Source: Prevotellaceae bacterium UBA2744
GTDB lineage: Bacteria; Bacteroidota; Bacteroidia; Bacteroidales; Bacteroidaceae
Direction of reading: 5' to 3'
Assembly (NCBI GenBank): GCA_002353575.1
Contig: DEJQ01000020.1
Coordinates: 1-49,710, forward strand
DNA length: 49,710 nucleotides
Positions 8,023 through 17,457 of the stretch are shown one piece after another; positions within the stretch are counted from its first letter, which is position 1; each line of letters starts with the position of its first letter. The position numbers and the translations under genes were made by a program. Below the pieces are notes generated by a model, which worked only from the letters and a program-made list of their open reading frames with translations, was not told where the DNA came from and ran no database searches.

Positions 8023-9531
8023 TTATTTGCTTTTGAATGTAACTTTCTTGGCATCGTTGCGAGCGATGTTGACGAACTCCTGTACGCTGACTGTAACGGG
8101 TTCGACCATGAACTCAGGACGGTTGTAGGATCGAAGGAAGAAAGTATAGAAATTGGGGTCGTGCTGCGGCAGTTCAAATGCTTTGTGGCATTGTCCGTTC
8201 TTATCGAAATAGGATATGTAGGGACGTGTGTAGTTGCCATCATCGCGACGTGAGGCAGTCATAATCCATCGACTATTGCTGGAGAATGACGGATAGGACT
8301 CTGACTGAGATGAGTTGAGTTCGGTGAGAGGACGTACCTGACCTGTCTTGAGATCCATCAGCTGTATGTCGGCATCGGGATGCCAAACATGGAAGCATCC
8401 GAATTCGGCAAGTGAGAAGACGAGGTATTTGCCATCGGGCGAAACCCGGGGCAGAGTGGCAGAGAGTCCGAGTGAATCGGCATCGAAAATCTTAACCGAA
8501 GGTCCGAACGTGCGTGTCTTCTGGTCAAAACTCTTAGCATAGAGATTATAGTGAACCTCTTTGTAGCGTTGTATCATCTCTGTTTCCTTGGCAAGGCTGT
8601 CGTTGTGGTATTCGAAGTGGGCAGAACAGTAGTAGAGGGTGTTGCCGTCGGCTGACCAGCATGGGAATACCTCGAGTTCATTGGAGTCGTTTTCGATGAT
8701 GCTGACTTCATCGGTCTGAGGGTCGTAGAGGATGAGGTCGGAACGTGTGTCCTGCACTTCAATCTTGCGAACGTCCTTGGTGTGGAACGACTGTCCTGTG
8801 TTGTTTGTAGAGAATGCGATTACATCGATTTGCGGATGCCATGAAGGATAGACGCCGGCAGAGATGGTGGAATCGGTTTTCAGATCCACCTTCTTTATTT
8901 TGCCGTCATCGACAATCATAGTACCTCCGTAGCCCTGACGCATATGGAAAAGCATACGGCTGGTCTTGTAGTTCTGATAGGAGTGGCAGTTTATGCACTG
9001 ACCAGTTTTCTCTGTAGTGAGAGGCATGTTGTTGTAAATGTCGCTCTCATCGTAGTTGGTAAGGTTGCGCTGGCGGATTGCAATCTTCTCGAACGCTACG
9101 TAGGACGGCTGGATGTTTCGATAGGAAATATAAGGGTCGATGTCTTCCTCTGCGATGTAGATGTTGAAGGGTTTGAATCGTACCCATTCTTCAGCTGTTT
9201 TTGCGAATACTTCGACAGCAATACCGCTGCCTTTGGCTGCATCACGTAGTTCTGCCCATTCGTCTTCGTCGATGACAATTTTGCCGTCTTCACCATAGGT
9301 GTAGGACAGCCCGCCTGGGGCTGTGAGGCGGGCTACGACCTGGCTCGTGCCTTGAAGGACTGCGAAGTTAGGAGGACAGATGTTAGCCGGCATGGTAACC
9401 TCTGTATAGTCGGGACGAATGATAGGAAGTTCTTGTGTTTCGATATATGTGTCAGGAACCTCGGGATGCCCGCAGGAAACGAACAACGTGGCTATGGCTA
9501 AGACTAAGCAGATTGAATATGAACGTTTCAT
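8023..9531 (-). CDS. Lipoprotein with TolB-like propeller and a CxxCH haem-binding-type motif
   Basis: A 502-residue lipoprotein of the TolB/PD40 propeller type. The signal peptide ends in a lipobox, LFVSC, so the mature protein starts at about Cys20. Repeated propeller strands are visible in P-S-W-H-P-Q-I-D-V-I-A-F-S, P-C-W-S-A-D-G-N-T-L-Y-Y, P-R-V-S-P-D-G-K-Y-L-V-F and P-S-F-S-S-N-S-R-W. At residues 179-183 it has CINCH, a c-type haem attachment motif, just before the first propeller blade. I start at ATG 9531: the reading frame is open upstream to 9636 but those 35 residues lack signal-peptide character and overlap the DUF6057 gene ending at 9581. Whether haem is attached is unproven. Confidence 0.85.
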   Translation of the reverse strand: MKRSYSICLVLAIATLFVSCGHPEVPDTYIETQELPIIRPDYTEVTMPANICPPNFAVLQGTSQVVARLTAPGGLSYTYGEDGKIVIDEDEWAELRDAAKGSGIAVEVFAKTAEEWVRFKPFNIYIAEEDIDPYISYRNIQPSYVAFEKIAIRQRNLTNYDESDIYNNMPLTTEKTGQCINCHSYQNYKTSRMLFHMRQGYGGTMIVDDGKIKKVDLKTDSTISAGVYPSWHPQIDVIAFSTNNTGQSFHTKDVRKIEVQDTRSDLILYDPQTDEVSIIENDSNELEVFPCWSADGNTLYYCSAHFEYHNDSLAKETEMIQRYKEVHYNLYAKSFDQKTRTFGPSVKIFDADSLGLSATLPRVSPDGKYLVFSLAEFGCFHVWHPDADIQLMDLKTGQVRPLTELNSSQSESYPSFSSNSRWIMTASRRDDGNYTRPYISYFDKNGQCHKAFELPQHDPNFYTFFLRSYNRPEFMVEPVTVSVQEFVNIARNDAKKVTFKSK

Positions 9532-9580
9532 AGATATGTAATTATATGTATATATTTTCATGTGTTTATTTGTTGTCAGG

Positions 9581-11500
9581 TTAGTATGATGTGATGTCGC
9601 GGCAGAAGAAATAGAACCACCAGAACGTGTCGCCATAGGCAGCCTTCATAGCCTCTCCGATTTTCGGAGTGTCGAGTCCGCTGTTGAGGAGTGATTGTGC
9701 AGTCTGGTTGAAGCGTTCGTAGCGAGCTACAATCTGCTGCTGGTCGAATGGCATTCGTGATGTATCCATGCTTTGCGGTTCGAGTTTTCCGTAGAGATAG
9801 GCAGCCTCCTGATAGTGGATGGGCATAGTCTTGTCGTTGTTGAGGTAGGCATATTGTATGAATCGAGGCCAGAAGAGCTGGATGTCCTTCTGCACGAGAG
9901 CATATACGAGTGTCATCTCCTGAAAATACTTGCTGTCCTTATTCATGCTGTTCGAGAAGTAATTGATGAGGTACATCTCAGGTATGCCGTTATCGCCATC
10001 GAGTACAGAACCCATATGGCGTTGCAGTTCGACGATGTTAGCCAGTTCGGGGTAGTATTTGCGGATGTTGCGCTCGTTGAGCATGCTGGTCTGTGTGGTT
10101 GCAGGCAAATAATGTTCTGCCCATTTCCTTTGGAAAAGCGTGTTACTTAGGATGTCGAGATACTTACGTGCCAGTTTGTACTCCTCGTTCACGAGGGCAC
10201 AGAGGGTAAGGATGCGCAGGTTGTTGTAGCTATAGCCCAGTTCGACGGAATTCTCGATGCACCAGCGGGTGGAGAAATTTACCTTGCCGTGGAACATATA
10301 AAGGAGCGGGGCTGCAGTCTGAACCATGTGTACTTTGAGAGAGTCGCGCACGTATGGTTTTTCGCCCATGTTGTTATAGTGGAAGAACTGGTTGCCTGCT
10401 GTCCCCTTGTGGAAAAGAGCGATGTTTTTCAGAATCACCATCTGGCGGGTAGCGTCCCCCGGCAGTTTAGATGATTCCAGAAGGATCCGGTCCCAGTCGA
10501 ATTCTTCTGCAGCTTTGTACATGCGCATTTCGGCATGGTAATTATAGTTGTCGAAATTGGCTTTGTGGGTGATGAAAGCAAGGAGGACGAACAGAATTAT
10601 AGAGCAGAAGAGGGGGAGTCTCCGGTTGTTCAGCCTATCAGCCACGAGGGCAGTCCATTTTGTCGGTTTCGGCAGGGCAAGGATGAATAGCCAAACGATA
10701 GCGATGACGAAAGGCATGGAGAGGATCCAACTGGTAGCCTCTTCGGCTGCGAACATCGGAAAACCGGCAGTCCAGGCGTTTTCGAATGCCAGTTCGCTAT
10801 AGGTGCGTAACCACAGAATCGGTGTGACAACGGCGAGGATGAAGGGCAGTGCGACATTCATCAGATACCATTTGCCCTGAACAGAGTGGATCTTCTCATC
10901 GTTGCCGTTTTTGCCCTTGATACCCTGGATTCCGGTTATTGCCATGCTGAGGAGGCTGTATATGCCGAATAGTGGGTAGGTGAGAGCCAGGAGAAGGGTC
11001 CAGAGTCCTTTCTTGGGCAGTCGGAGGGCAGCCCATGACACTACGAAGAGGAGTCCGAGTGTGGGTGTGAAAAAATACCCTACAAATTTAAGATAATATA
11101 GCCAGTAGCCGAGGTCGATGACTGATATGAGCAGCATGAATGGAACCACGAGGGTCAGTGGCATGAGCAGGCTGCGTATGCAGAAAGCCTTCTTCGTGAT
11201 GAGAGCCAATGCCACCCAGAGGGCAATGAGGATTGCGGCTCCGAGGGCTGGTATGTAGAAAAACTGGGTGAGGAATCCGGATATGAATGAAAGGAAACCT
11301 CCGGGCAGTTGCATACATTCCTTGAAATGCACGTCACTATTATAGAAAAGAGAACGGCTTTGCGCCATGTAGAGTGTGTCGCTATTTTCTGCAATCAGGT
11401 AGTGGGCTGCAAAAAGGATGAAGGCAAGGACGAAAGCGAATGCCCAGCCCCACTGCATCCATTTTGATTGTGATGTCTGTGAGTTTTTTGTTTTTTTCAT
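9581..11500 (-). CDS. DUF6057 family membrane protein (second paralog)
   Basis: A 639-residue paralog of the protein at 6480-7991, with a longer membrane part (about eight helices) and the same soluble C-terminal region. Shared blocks include the L-T-Q-F-F-Y segment, L-G-Y-W-L-Y-Y-L-K, A-E-M-R-M-Y-K-A-A-E-E, Q-E-A-A-Y-L-Y-G and the terminal YGDTFWWFYFF. It is the first gene of the minus-strand operon. A Bacteroidetes promoter lies 25 bases upstream and the gene is divergent from the RND efflux operon. Function unknown; the basic N-terminal cytoplasmic tail is followed directly by the first helix. Confidence 0.88.
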   Translation of the reverse strand: MKKTKNSQTSQSKWMQWGWAFAFVLAFILFAAHYLIAENSDTLYMAQSRSLFYNSDVHFKECMQLPGGFLSFISGFLTQFFYIPALGAAILIALWVALALITKKAFCIRSLLMPLTLVVPFMLLISVIDLGYWLYYLKFVGYFFTPTLGLLFVVSWAALRLPKKGLWTLLLALTYPLFGIYSLLSMAITGIQGIKGKNGNDEKIHSVQGKWYLMNVALPFILAVVTPILWLRTYSELAFENAWTAGFPMFAAEEATSWILSMPFVIAIVWLFILALPKPTKWTALVADRLNNRRLPLFCSIILFVLLAFITHKANFDNYNYHAEMRMYKAAEEFDWDRILLESSKLPGDATRQMVILKNIALFHKGTAGNQFFHYNNMGEKPYVRDSLKVHMVQTAAPLLYMFHGKVNFSTRWCIENSVELGYSYNNLRILTLCALVNEEYKLARKYLDILSNTLFQRKWAEHYLPATTQTSMLNERNIRKYYPELANIVELQRHMGSVLDGDNGIPEMYLINYFSNSMNKDSKYFQEMTLVYALVQKDIQLFWPRFIQYAYLNNDKTMPIHYQEAAYLYGKLEPQSMDTSRMPFDQQQIVARYERFNQTAQSLLNSGLDTPKIGEAMKAAYGDTFWWFYFFCRDITSY

Positions 11501-11524
11501 TGGAAGTATCTACAAACTATTGTG

Positions 11525-11556
11525 CAAAGTTAAGGGTAAAGGAGAGAATAGGCAAC
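11525..11556 (-). promoter_or_regulatory. Promoter of the DUF6057 operon
   Basis: Read on the minus strand: GTTG (11556-11553), 20 bases, then TAACTTTG (11532-11525), which fits the Bacteroidetes housekeeping promoter TTG - 19 to 21 - TAnnTTTG. Transcription would start near 11518, giving a leader of roughly 18 bases before the ATG at 11500. Confidence 0.6.
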
Positions 11557-11602
11557 TTTTAGCAAAAAAAAGACATTAAGGTGGAAAAACTTTTTCTGTA
11601 GT

Positions 11603-11622
11603 TAGAGAATTTTTTTTCTCTA
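11603..11622. promoter_or_regulatory. Palindrome in the divergent DUF6057/RND promoter region (possible operator)
   Basis: TAGAGAA (11603-11609) and TTCTCTA (11616-11622) form a perfect 7-base inverted repeat around six T. It is extended by TAGTTAG direct repeats at 11599-11605 and 11621-11627. It lies 13 bases upstream of the RND -33 element, a usual place for an operator. No regulator gene is nearby, so the binding protein is unknown. Confidence 0.4.
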
Positions 11623-11635
11623 GTTAGGAAAAAAT

Positions 11636-11666
11636 TTTGTGGTTCACTAATTAAACCGTAATTTTG
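11636..11666 (+). promoter_or_regulatory. Promoter of the RND efflux operon
   Basis: TTTG (11636-11639), exactly 19 bases, then TAATTTTG (11659-11666): a full match to the Bacteroidetes sigma-A promoter pattern. Transcription would start near 11673, about 30 bases before the ATG at 11702. Confidence 0.75.
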
Positions 11667-11701
11667 CATCGATAAATACATATTTGAATAAAAACACTGA
11701 A

Positions 11702-12853
11702 ATGAAAAATTATTATGACGACAAGGCATATGATATGTCTCGTCTTTTGAATGTGTTGCAGCGAATAGTGTTTTCTATAGGTGTTGCTGCATTGGTTAGT
11801 TGTGGGGGAAATGGCGGTAAAAAGAATGACTCCGTAAAGATGGTGAACGTATCTGTCTGCAGGGATGCGAACGTGTTGCCTCCCACTTCTTTTACCGGTT
11901 TGGTTCGTCCTGCCGATGTTGCAAATGTGGCATTCCGTGTGAGTGGCACTATCAGCAGGGTTATAGTGAATGAAGGCGACTATGTGAAGAAGGGACAGGT
12001 GCTGGCCATCATGGATGATCGTGACTATAGGGTGCAGCTGAATGCTACCAAGGCAGAGTATGAGTCGGTAAAGGCTGATGCAGAACGTGTGATAGCTATG
12101 TATGAAGACGGCAGTACTACAGCTCAGAATTATGACAAAGCCCGTTTCGGCTTGCAACAGATTACCCAGAAACTGACAAATCACACCAATCAGCTGCACG
12201 ATACGCGTTTGGTAGCTCCTATGTCGGGTTATGTTAGGCGTAAATTACGTGAGAGCGGCGAGGCTGTAGCTGCCGGCCTGCCTGTCCTTGAACTGAGCAG
12301 TTCCGACAAACTGGAAATAGAAATAGATCTGCCTGCAAAGGAATTTATGCATCTGGATGAGTATTTGGAGTTCTACAGTACGTTTAACGTGACGGGTTCA
12401 CAGCATTTCCCATTGAAGGTGGTACGTAAATCGGCTGAGGCTAATGCCAATCAGTTGTATTCAGTTGTATTAGAGTTTAAAGACGGTGTGAAGCATAAAG
12501 GTGTTGCAGCGGGTATGTCGGCTATGGTATATGGACGCAAAAGCACAGAGCGCAGCAGCTATGATGAAAAAGGTGTTGTGAAGGATTCAGAACACGATAT
12601 TATTATTCCATCGACATCGCTGGTACGAACAGGCAATACGACTCGTGTGTTTGTGGTTGACGAGAGTAAGGGAATAGTAAAAGAACGAGTCGTGAAACTC
12701 GATTTTATCAATCCTGACGGCACTGTCACTGTGTCGCGTGGCTTGAAAGTGGGTGAGAAGGTGGTTCGAACTGGTGCCCACAGCCTGTCTGACGGACAAA
12801 AGGTGGAGATTATGGCAGAACCGACTGAAACCAATGTGGGAGGTCTGATTTAA
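11702..12853 (+). CDS. RND efflux periplasmic adaptor (membrane fusion protein), lipoprotein
   Basis: A 383-residue HlyD/AcrA-type adaptor linking the inner-membrane pump to the outer-membrane channel. A lipobox-type signal ends VAALVSCGG. After it come the first half of the lipoyl domain (V-A-F-R-V-S-G-T-I-S-R-V, G-D-Y-V-K-K-G-Q-V-L), an alpha-hairpin (about residues 95-155), the second lipoyl half (A-P-M-S-G-Y-V-R-R), the beta-barrel and a membrane-proximal domain. The start may be ATG 11702 or ATG 11735; the latter puts a normal n-region directly before the hydrophobic core. The hydrophilic 11-residue extension at 11702 is unusual for a signal peptide. First gene of the operon; 33 bases precede the pump gene. 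Confidence 0.92.
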   Translation: MKNYYDDKAYDMSRLLNVLQRIVFSIGVAALVSCGGNGGKKNDSVKMVNVSVCRDANVLPPTSFTGLVRPADVANVAFRVSGTISRVIVNEGDYVKKGQVLAIMDDRDYRVQLNATKAEYESVKADAERVIAMYEDGSTTAQNYDKARFGLQQITQKLTNHTNQLHDTRLVAPMSGYVRRKLRESGEAVAAGLPVLELSSSDKLEIEIDLPAKEFMHLDEYLEFYSTFNVTGSQHFPLKVVRKSAEANANQLYSVVLEFKDGVKHKGVAAGMSAMVYGRKSTERSSYDEKGVVKDSEHDIIIPSTSLVRTGNTTRVFVVDESKGIVKERVVKLDFINPDGTVTVSRGLKVGEKVVRTGAHSLSDGQKVEIMAEPTETNVGGLI

Positions 12854-12886
12854 CGGATTGAATAATAGAAAAACAGATTAGTAACG

Positions 12887-15800
12887 ATGAATATAAGTAA
12901 ATGGGCCCTGGAAAATAGGAACCTTGTCAATTTCCTTGTGTTCTGTCTTATGGTAGGCGGTGTTGTTTCTTATGCTGTCATGAGTAAGTTGGAAGACCCG
13001 GAAATCAAGGTGAGACAGGCTATGGTCATAACAACATATCCTGGAGCGTCAGCTCATCAGGTAGAGTTGGAAGTAACCGATCCGCTCGAGAAGGCTATCA
13101 GAGAAATGGCATCGGTAGATAATGTGGAAAGTAAGAGCTTTGCTGATTTAAGTCTTATCACTGTTGACTTGGCTACGACGACACGTCCCGACCAGATTGA
13201 GCAGCAGTGGGATATGTTACGCCGAAAGGTGTCGAATACGCAAGGCTTGTTGCCAAGCGGTGCTTCTGCTTCGATTGTGAAGGATGACTTTGGCGATGTC
13301 TTTGGAATGTTCTATGCTTTGACAGGGGACGGTATGGGTGACTATGAGCTGTCGGAGTATGCCGAACTGATAAAGCGCGAGATAAACGACATAGACGGTG
13401 TGACTCGAGTAAATATTTACGGACGTCGTAATGAATGTATCAATATTGAGCTGCTTGAAGACCGCATGGCTCATTTGGGTGTGATGCCAATTGAGGTAAT
13501 TCAGACGTTGAGTAATCAGAACAGTACAAGTTATGCCGGATATTACGACAACGGAAACCGTCGTGTGCGTGTGACTGTAAGTGACAAGTTGAATAACGTA
13601 GAAGACATTGCTAATGTAGTGATACAAGGGCATGAGGATGACCAGTTGCTACTAAAAGACATAGCTAAAGTGTATGAAGACTATGAGAGTGTCACTCGCA
13701 ACGAAATGTCGTATGACGGAGAACGTTCGCTCGGTATTATGATTGCCTGTTCTTCACAGTTCGATGTAGTGAAGATAGGAGGGATTGTAGATAAGAAAAT
13801 GGAGGAACTGGAGAAGAGAATGCCTGCGGGTGTTACGGCTCATAAGGTGTTCTTCCAGCCTACACGTGTGAACGATGCCTTGAGTACTTTTATGATCAAC
13901 TTGGTAGAATCTGTATTCATCGTTGTAGTTATACTGATTTTCTTCATGGGTCTGAAAAGCGGACTTATTATCGGCTATAGCCTTGTAGTGATAGTATTCG
14001 GCTCGCTGCTTGTGCTGAAGGGATTTGACGGAACCCTACAACGAGTGTCGCTTGCAAGCTTTATTCTGGCAATGGGTATGCTTGTGGATAATGCCATAGT
14101 GATTGTGGACGGAATACTCGTGGACAGCAAGAAGGGATTGTCGCGACTGGAGACATTGACATCTATAGGACAGAAAACGGCTATGCCGCTCCTTGGAGCT
14201 ACACTGATAGCCATTCTTGCCTTCCTGCCTATATTCCTGAGTCCGGATACTGCAGGAGTATATGTGCGTGACCTTTTCATTGTGATAGCTGTTTCGCTGA
14301 TGCTCAGCTGGGTGCTTGCCCTGCTTCACGTTCCATTGTTGGCGGACAGATGGATTCTGCCTAAGAACTACGGAATGAATGATTCAGCGAATAAGAATAA
14401 CGACGGCAAGGAAGCAGCGAGTGCGGATGAACTATATAAAGGTACGGCCTATACAGTACTGGAGAAAATTCTGAATTTCGGTATCAATAACCGCATGATG
14501 ATGGTTGTGATAGCTATAGTCATGTTTGTTGTCAGTGCATTCTCGTATCGTTTTCTTAATCAGGCATTCTTCCCGGATATGGAATATGACCAGCTGTATA
14601 TGGAGTATAAACTGCCAGAAGGTAATAACTATAAGCAGACTGAAATAGACCTTGATTCCATACAGAGATACCTGAAGAAGCAGGATTATATCACTCATAT
14701 CACTGCCTCGGTAGGAGGTGCACCGGGACGTTACAACTTAGTGCGCAGTATTCCTACTCCGTCGCTGTCGTATGGTGAACTGATTATCGACTTTGAATCT
14801 CCAAGTGCGTTGGTAGAGCATATTGACGAACTGCAGGAGACAATAGACAAAATGTTCCCTGAGGCATATGTGAAGTTTAAGAGATATAATCTGATGTACA
14901 AGAAATATCCTATCGAAGCATGTTTCCACGGTCCGGATCCTGCTGTGCTGCATCAGCTGACAGACAGTGCTATGGCCATTGTGGAGAGGAGTGATAAGGT
15001 ATTTCTGCCTACAACAGACTGGGAACCCAAGGTGCCAGTTCTCTCCATTGATTATAGCCAGCCGTTGGCACGTCGCAGTGGCCTTTCCCGTTCTGACGTG
15101 TCGATGTCGATGATGGCATATACTGGCGGTATCCCAGTGGGTAGTTTCTATGATGGTACACATTTGGAACACATATATGTAAAATGTACTGACCCTAACG
15201 GAAAACCAGTAACAAACCTGAGTGGTGTGGAGTTGTTCAGTATCCTACCACGTTTGCGTCAGCACTTGAATAAGGGTACGATTCAGCAGCTTCTGACAGG
15301 CAACCTGACAAAGGCTGACATCGTAAGGGCTTTAACGGCAACAACTCCTCTGCTTCAAGTGGCTAACGGTATTGATATTCTATGGGAGGAGCCTGTAGTA
15401 TGCCGATACAACGGACAGAGAACCCAGCGGCTGCAATGCAGTCCAAGACCTGGTGTCGGAACTGAAGATGCCAGGAAGGCTATTGCAAAAGAAATAGAGA
15501 AGATTCAGCTCCCTGCCGGATATTCATTGTCGTGGGAGGGAGAGAAGAAGGCCAGCGACCAGTCGATGAAGTATCTGTTCAATGCCTTCCCGATGGCTAT
15601 AATTATGATGATTCTTATCCTTATCATGCTGTTTAAGGACTTCAAGAAGCCGACGATTATATTCTGTTGTATCCCGCTGATTCTCGTTGGTGTGATTCCG
15701 TCGGTTGTCTGTTCCGGAAAGCCCTTCGGATTTGTTGCCATAGTGGGTGTGTTGGGTCTTATAGGTATGATGATTAAGAATGGAATAGTGCTGATGGATG

Positions 15801-16042
15801 AGATAAATCTGCAGATAGGACAGGGTGTGGAACCAAGACGTGCGCTTATAGACAGTTCGAAGTCGCGTCTGCGTCCGGTTATGATGGCCAGTCTGACGAC
15901 AATCCTTGGTATGATTCCGCTTTTGCCGGATGCTATGTTTGGAGCTTTGGCGGTTACCATCATGGGTGGACTGTTCGTAGGAACCCTGATTACGCTTATA
16001 TTTGTTCCTGTGCTTTATGCATTATTCTTTAAAGTGAAATGA
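12887..16042 (+). CDS. RND efflux pump, inner-membrane permease
   Basis: A 1051-residue proton-driven pump of the AcrB/MdtBC superfamily: twelve membrane helices with two large periplasmic loops after helices 1 and 7. Helix 4 carries G-M-L-V-D-N-A-I-V-I-V-D; the first of the two AcrB relay aspartates is kept and the second is Asn, as in many non-AcrB RND pumps. Helix 10 carries the conserved Lys-Asn (GMMIKNGIVLMDE). The periplasmic start Y-P-G-A-S-A-H-Q-V-E is typical of the family. Which compounds it exports (bile acids, drugs, detergents) cannot be read from sequence. Its TGA overlaps the next gene as ATGA. Confidence 0.95.
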   Translation: MNISKWALENRNLVNFLVFCLMVGGVVSYAVMSKLEDPEIKVRQAMVITTYPGASAHQVELEVTDPLEKAIREMASVDNVESKSFADLSLITVDLATTTRPDQIEQQWDMLRRKVSNTQGLLPSGASASIVKDDFGDVFGMFYALTGDGMGDYELSEYAELIKREINDIDGVTRVNIYGRRNECINIELLEDRMAHLGVMPIEVIQTLSNQNSTSYAGYYDNGNRRVRVTVSDKLNNVEDIANVVIQGHEDDQLLLKDIAKVYEDYESVTRNEMSYDGERSLGIMIACSSQFDVVKIGGIVDKKMEELEKRMPAGVTAHKVFFQPTRVNDALSTFMINLVESVFIVVVILIFFMGLKSGLIIGYSLVVIVFGSLLVLKGFDGTLQRVSLASFILAMGMLVDNAIVIVDGILVDSKKGLSRLETLTSIGQKTAMPLLGATLIAILAFLPIFLSPDTAGVYVRDLFIVIAVSLMLSWVLALLHVPLLADRWILPKNYGMNDSANKNNDGKEAASADELYKGTAYTVLEKILNFGINNRMMMVVIAIVMFVVSAFSYRFLNQAFFPDMEYDQLYMEYKLPEGNNYKQTEIDLDSIQRYLKKQDYITHITASVGGAPGRYNLVRSIPTPSLSYGELIIDFESPSALVEHIDELQETIDKMFPEAYVKFKRYNLMYKKYPIEACFHGPDPAVLHQLTDSAMAIVERSDKVFLPTTDWEPKVPVLSIDYSQPLARRSGLSRSDVSMSMMAYTGGIPVGSFYDGTHLEHIYVKCTDPNGKPVTNLSGVELFSILPRLRQHLNKGTIQQLLTGNLTKADIVRALTATTPLLQVANGIDILWEEPVVCRYNGQRTQRLQCSPRPGVGTEDARKAIAKEIEKIQLPAGYSLSWEGEKKASDQSMKYLFNAFPMAIIMMILILIMLFKDFKKPTIIFCCIPLILVGVIPSVVCSGKPFGFVAIVGVLGLIGMMIKNGIVLMDEINLQIGQGVEPRRALIDSSKSRLRPVMMASLTTILGMIPLLPDAMFGALAVTIMGGLFVGTLITLIFVPVLYALFFKVK

Positions 16043-17457
16043 TTATGAAACGATATATTGTATTAGTAAATATTCTGGTTTGCGGTCTGTTATGTGCACA
16101 TGCAGAAACTCTGACTCTGGATGAGTGCAGAAGTATGGCAATGGAATATAATAAGTCCTTGAAGTCTTCAAAGTTGATGATTCAGAAACAGAAATCAGAC
16201 TTGAAGGCAATGAAAACGAATTTCCTGCCTAACTTTAAGGTGATTGTAGCTGATTTTTACAATACAGGAAAAACGACTATCAATCCAGACTTCGGTTCAA
16301 TGTTTGCCGGCGGTATAGCCAATGCGCAGAATGTGTTGGCACAATTGGCAGCTACCCCGGCTTATGCTCCAGTGGTCGGAGGAATAAAGAGTATAGCAGG
16401 TGGGTTTTCATTGCCAGATGATTTTCTGGAATTTAAAATAGGAAATGTGTTCACGGCAGGTGTGGGCTTCATCGAGCCTTTGTATGCCGGAGGTAAGATA
16501 ACTGCCGGATATAAGATGAATAAACTGGGAGTAACCATGGCACAAAATAAGGTGCGACTCACAGAGCAGGAAGTGCTGCTGAACACAGACAATGCCTATG
16601 TATTGTGTGTTCGTGCAAAGGAAATGGGGGGAGTGGCAAGAAGTTATAAAGCTGTACTCGATGAACTGAAGAAGACTGTAGATAATGCAGTAAAACATGG
16701 TATGCGCACTCAGAATGATGTGCTTAAGGTTCAGGTGAAACAAAATGAAGCAGAACTGAATATATTGAAGGCAGACAATGCGTATAGGCTTGCTCAGATG
16801 AATCTTGCTCAGGTTATTGGTAAACCTCTGACAGAACGTATTGATGTTACTACTGATGGATTGACTATTCCAACTGACAATAATGTGGTATTTGATGGTA
16901 CTACAGATATTACACAACGACCGGAATATGACCTGTTGAAAGATAAAACCGAGATGGCTCGTTTGCAGATAAAGCTGACTCTTAGTGACTTCTTGCCGAA
17001 TCTGGCTGTATTCGGCTCGTACTCTTATCTGAATGGTATGAAACTGATGGGCGAGCATTTGTTTAACAATGGATCGGCTACTGTCGGAGTCGTGTTGAAA
17101 GTTCCATTATTCCACTTTGGGGAGGGTTTGCATAAGGTGCGTTCTGCAAAGGCGGCTTATCAGATTTCACAGTTAGAACAGCAGGAACTCAATGAGAAGA
17201 TGCAACTTGAATTGTTACAGGCTACCAATCTTCTGCAGGAGGCAGCCCTTGAGATATCTGTTACAAATAAATCCGTAGAGCAGGCAGCAGAGAATATGCG
17301 TCTTTCCAAAAAACATTATGAGGTGGGAACAGAGACTTTGTCTGATTATCTGGAAGCTCAGGCTTTATGGCAACAGGCAAATGCAAGTTCTGTTGAGGCA
17401 CGTTGCAATTATTTGGTTGCATATACAAAGTATATGAAGGCAAGAGGCGGAAAGTGA
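16039..17457 (+). CDS. TolC family outer-membrane efflux channel
   Basis: A 472-residue outer-membrane factor. The signal peptide ends AHAE, and the mature protein starts L-T-L-D-E-C-R-S-M-A, as in TolC/OprM proteins. Two repeats of long coiled helices follow, with R-A-K-E-M-G and later N-A-S-S-V-E-A-R-C-N-Y-L-V-A-Y-T-K-Y-M at the end. A roughly 60-residue insertion rich in Ala and Gly near residues 75-140 (F-A-G-G-I-A-N-A-Q and similar) lies in the first strand-turn region. The ATG at 16039 overlaps the pump stop codon by four bases; a second ATG at 16045 is an equally good start. Confidence 0.93.
   Translation: MIMKRYIVLVNILVCGLLCAHAETLTLDECRSMAMEYNKSLKSSKLMIQKQKSDLKAMKTNFLPNFKVIVADFYNTGKTTINPDFGSMFAGGIANAQNVLAQLAATPAYAPVVGGIKSIAGGFSLPDDFLEFKIGNVFTAGVGFIEPLYAGGKITAGYKMNKLGVTMAQNKVRLTEQEVLLNTDNAYVLCVRAKEMGGVARSYKAVLDELKKTVDNAVKHGMRTQNDVLKVQVKQNEAELNILKADNAYRLAQMNLAQVIGKPLTERIDVTTDGLTIPTDNNVVFDGTTDITQRPEYDLLKDKTEMARLQIKLTLSDFLPNLAVFGSYSYLNGMKLMGEHLFNNGSATVGVVLKVPLFHFGEGLHKVRSAKAAYQISQLEQQELNEKMQLELLQATNLLQEAALEISVTNKSVEQAAENMRLSKKHYEVGTETLSDYLEAQALWQQANASSVEARCNYLVAYTKYMKARGGK

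Noticed and set aside
12887..16042. Loss of the second relay aspartate in the RND pump as a sign of inactivity
   Set aside because: V-D-N is common in working RND pumps outside the AcrB group, and the Lys-Asn of helix 10 is intact.
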